A stretch of DNA of 64,000 nt from Xanthobacter autotrophicus. GTDB taxonomy: Bacteria; Pseudomonadota; Alphaproteobacteria; Rhizobiales; Xanthobacteraceae. A program made the translations under genes and the position numbers. The stretch covers positions 56,765-120,764 of the forward strand of contig NZ_JAIVFO010000002.1 in assembly GCF_029991245.1 (NCBI RefSeq), read 5' to 3'. Under the pieces are notes generated by a model that saw only the letters and a program-made list of their open reading frames with translations, searched no databases and was not told the DNA's origin. Of the stretch, positions 61,694 through 64,000 are shown in pieces (the stretch's first letter is position 1; each line of letters opens with the position of its first letter).

Positions 61694-62875
61694 ATGGCGG
61701 CGCCCTCCCCTCCCCCGCACCCGAGCGCGATCCAGAGCCCGCCGCGCTGGCGCGCCTTCCTCGGCAATGTACGCGAGCTGGTGGTGAAGGAACTCATCAG
61801 CCTGTGGCGCGACCGGGCGCTGCTGGTGCTGGTGGTCTATTCCCTCACCCTCGCCATCGTGCTCCAGGCCAACGGCATGAAGCACGACCTGAACCGCGCC
61901 ACGGTTGGCGTGGTGGACGAGGACAATTCCACCCTCTCCAACGCCATCCTCGACGCCCTGCTGCCGCCGCGGTTCCAGCGCCCGGTGCCGCTCGCCCCGC
62001 AGCAGGTGGACCCCGGCATGGATGCGGCGCGCTACACCTTCGTGATCAACTTTCCGCCCGACTTCCAGGCGGACGTGCTGGCCGGCCGCGCGCCCGCCGT
62101 GCAGCTTCTCATCGACGCCACGTCGCTGATGCAGGCGGGCCTCGGGGCCAACGACATCTCCTCCATCTTCCAGGAGGAGGTGAACCGCTTCGTGCTGCGG
62201 CATTCGGAAGGGGTGGCGAGCCCGGTGGAGCTTCAGGTCCGGGTCGCCTTCAACCAGGGGCTGGAATCGTCCTGGTTCACCGGCACCATGGGGCTCATCA
62301 CCAACATCACCATGCTGTCGGTGCTGCTGGCCGGCGCCGCCCTCATCCGCGAGCGCGAGCACGGCACGCTGGAGCACCTGCTGGTGCTGCCGGTGCGCCC
62401 GTCCGAGATCATGCTGGCCAAGATCCTCGCCAATGGCGCGGTGATCCTCGCCGGCTCCGCCTTCAGCATCGTGGTGGTGCTGAAATGGGGGCTCGGCATG
62501 GGGATCGCCGGCTCCATCCCGCTGTTTCTCGCCGGCGCGGCGCTCTATCTGTTCTTCACCGCCTCGCTGGGCATCTTCCTCGGCACCCTGTCCGGGTCCA
62601 TGCCGCAGTTCGGTCTGTTGTTCTTCCTCACCGTCCTGCCCATGAACATGCTGTCCGGCGGCTTCACCCCGCTGGAGAGCATGCCGCAATGGCTGCAGGT
62701 GGTGATGCAGGCCTCGCCCTCGACCCAGTTCGTGGCCTTCGCCCAGGCCATCCTCTATCGCGGGGCGGGGATCGAGACGGTGTGGCCGCGCTTTGCGGCC
62801 ACCTTCGGCATGGGGGTGCTGTTCTTCGCCGTGGCGCTGGCGCGCTTCCGCGTCTTCCTCGCCGCCCAGCAATAG
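61694..62875 (+). CDS. ABC-2 type permease, YhhJ-like
   Basis: 393 residues from the ATG at 61694. An N-terminal membrane helix (LLVLVVYSLTLAIVLQ), a large periplasmic domain (residues 60-190) and five C-terminal helices with the ABC-2 signature region REREHGTLEHLLVLPVRPSEIMLAK. Partner permease of the RbbA-like fusion. The open frame extends upstream inside the previous gene, but this start matches family length. Confidence 0.88.
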   Translation: MAAPSPPPHPSAIQSPPRWRAFLGNVRELVVKELISLWRDRALLVLVVYSLTLAIVLQANGMKHDLNRATVGVVDEDNSTLSNAILDALLPPRFQRPVPLAPQQVDPGMDAARYTFVINFPPDFQADVLAGRAPAVQLLIDATSLMQAGLGANDISSIFQEEVNRFVLRHSEGVASPVELQVRVAFNQGLESSWFTGTMGLITNITMLSVLLAGAALIREREHGTLEHLLVLPVRPSEIMLAKILANGAVILAGSAFSIVVVLKWGLGMGIAGSIPLFLAGAALYLFFTASLGIFLGTLSGSMPQFGLLFFLTVLPMNMLSGGFTPLESMPQWLQVVMQASPSTQFVAFAQAILYRGAGIETVWPRFAATFGMGVLFFAVALARFRVFLAAQQ

Positions 62876-62897
62876 GGGAGACGGGCCGCAGCCCCGC

Positions 62898-63344
62898 TCA
62901 GATGTAGTCCACGAAGGAGGACAGGGCTTCCCGGGAGAGATCACGCATCTGCGCGAGGGTGTAGGTGTCGAGCACGGTGCCGATGGCGTCGCGCACCTGC
63001 ACCATGAGCATGCGTACCTCGCAGGTGGCCACGTCGCAGTCCTCGCACACTTCGTAGGCATTGCGGCTGGCGCAGGGGAAGGGCGCGAGCGGCCCGTCGA
63101 GGGCGCGGATCATCTCGCCCACCACGATATCCTCCGGCGCCTTGGCGAGGCGGTAGCCGCCGAGCTTGCCCTTCTTGGAGGACAGGAAGCCGGCATTGCG
63201 CAGTTCGCCAAGGATGACGTCGAGGAATTTCTTCGGGATATTGTTGGCCTCGGCGATGTCGGCCACCTGCGTGGACCCGCCCGGCGGCAGGCGCGCCAGG
63301 TGGACCGCGGCCTTGAGACCGTACTTTCCTTTTTTCGTCAGCAT
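62898..63344 (-). CDS. Rrf2-family transcriptional regulator
   Basis: 148 residues. An N-terminal winged helix (KKGKYGLKAAVHLARL, IPKKFLDVILGELRNAGFL, GKLGGYRLAK) and a Cys set (CASRNAYEVCEDCDVATC) in the place where IscR/RirA-type proteins bind an Fe-S cluster. Likely a redox or iron sensor. Convergent with the exporter operon; its target is unknown. Confidence 0.85.
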   Translation of the reverse strand: MLTKKGKYGLKAAVHLARLPPGGSTQVADIAEANNIPKKFLDVILGELRNAGFLSSKKGKLGGYRLAKAPEDIVVGEMIRALDGPLAPFPCASRNAYEVCEDCDVATCEVRMLMVQVRDAIGTVLDTYTLAQMRDLSREALSSFVDYI

Positions 63345-63438
63345 GCTGGGCCCTCTTTCGGGCTTATGCGGATGTGCACGGCGACAGTCAACCGGCAGGC
63401 GTGTGTAAAATCGGGGAGCGAGCGGGCGGAACGGCGCA

Positions 63439-63993
63439 TCACCCCTCCTGCGGACCGTCCTTCATCTCGTGGCGGGCCATCAGCGGGGCTTGGGCCATGG
63501 CGAAGGCGAAGGTGAGCGGGAGGTAGCCGAAGGTCTTGAACGCCACCCAGCTGTCCGTGGACACGGAGCGCCACACGATCTCGTTGAGCACCGCCATAAC
63601 GAGGAAGAACACGCCCCAACGGATGGTGAGGACCCGCCAGCCTTCGTCGGTCAGCTTCACCATGCCGTCGAACACGTAGGGCAGGAGCGGCTTCCTGAAA
63701 TAGAGCCCGCCCAGAAGCAGCACGCCGAACAGGGCATTCACCATGGTGGGCTTGAGCTTGATGAAATGGTCGTCCTGAAGCCACAGGGTGAGGCCGCCGA
63801 ACACCATCACCACCAGCGCCGACACCAGCGGCATCACCGCGATGCGCCGCGCCAGCACCCACATGGCGGCCAGCGCCGCCAGCGTGGCCACCATGAACAC
63901 GCCGGTAGCCACATAGATGCCGCCATAGCCGTTGGCGGCGAAGAACAGCACCAGCGGGCCGAGTTCGAGGCCGATCTTCAGCAACGGGCTCAT
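63439..63993 (-). CDS. yciB: Inner membrane septation protein A
   Basis: 184 residues. Starts LKIGLELGPLVLFFAAN and has five membrane helices, with LQDDHFIKLKPTMVNALFG in the centre and WVAFKTFG near the end, as in YciB/IspZ proteins, which support cell division and envelope synthesis. The ATG is only seven bases from the window edge, but the N-terminus looks complete. Confidence 0.9.
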   Translation of the reverse strand: MSPLLKIGLELGPLVLFFAANGYGGIYVATGVFMVATLAALAAMWVLARRIAVMPLVSALVVMVFGGLTLWLQDDHFIKLKPTMVNALFGVLLLGGLYFRKPLLPYVFDGMVKLTDEGWRVLTIRWGVFFLVMAVLNEIVWRSVSTDSWVAFKTFGYLPLTFAFAMAQAPLMARHEMKDGPQEG

Positions 63994-64000
63994 CTTGGGG

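Overview
The window is high-GC DNA with dense, often start/stop-overlapping genes. It looks like an alphaproteobacterium, most likely a Hyphomicrobiales (Xanthobacteraceae-like) soil or plant-associated organism. This rests on gene style: a RsAgo-like Argonaute, Tat-exported proteins, an Rrf2 regulator, and catabolic operons with polyamine-type ABC importers. No rRNA, tRNA, integrase or complete insertion sequence was recognised.

Positions 1-25.2 kb are a packed defence island. In order it holds: the end of an SF2 helicase coupled to a GIY-YIG nuclease; a catalytically dead long prokaryotic Argonaute translationally coupled to a DpnII-like PD-(D/E)XK nuclease; a GHKL ATPase convergent with a three-gene operon (STAS-like/winged-helix protein, small hypothetical, Cys-rich protein); an AbiE-type locus with intact antitoxin and operator but a broken toxin; a HipA-like kinase fused to an AbiEi-like N-terminus behind two large inverted repeats; a Gabija-like OLD nuclease/UvrD helicase pair extended by an AbiJ-NTD3/DUF559-like nuclease and a trypsin-like protease; a HEPN-like protein, an EVE-like/GIY-YIG fusion and an Abi_C-like protein; an ABC-three-component system (HNH effector, small middle component, DUF2326 ATPase); and a VapBC pair. 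The island's left end lies outside the window. Its right end is a gene-free, partly AT-rich stretch at about 25.2-25.8 kb.

Positions 25.8-41.7 kb are accessory metabolism. One minus-strand operon carries a flavin prenyltransferase (UbiX), a UbiD-type decarboxylase, a cofactor-free phenolic acid decarboxylase (PadC) and an exported alpha/beta hydrolase, preceded by a LuxR-type regulator. Upstream is a longer minus-strand operon: rubredoxin, pirin, tautomerase, a four-gene polyamine-type ABC importer, a large molybdopterin oxidoreductase fused to a flavin reductase and a 2Fe-2S ferredoxin, and a small Tat-exported protein. A divergent GntR/FCD regulator sits at its head, and a palindrome lies in the shared promoter region.

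Positions 42-56 kb hold two convergent catabolic or biosynthetic operons. The plus-strand operon encodes a Dld-type 2-hydroxyacid dehydrogenase, a benzoylformate-decarboxylase-like ThDP enzyme, two small NHLP-leader-like proteins of unknown role, a CocE/NonD-type hydrolase and a malic enzyme. The minus-strand operon encodes a cupin, a flavoprotein monooxygenase, a DUF917 protein, a hydantoinase/oxoprolinase A-type protein and a stand-alone condensation-domain acyltransferase. Positions 56-57.9 kb hold two small exported proteins and a decayed stretch. Positions 57.9-64 kb look more like stable chromosome: an HlyD/RbbA-like/ABC-2 exporter, an Rrf2 regulator and the septation protein YciB.
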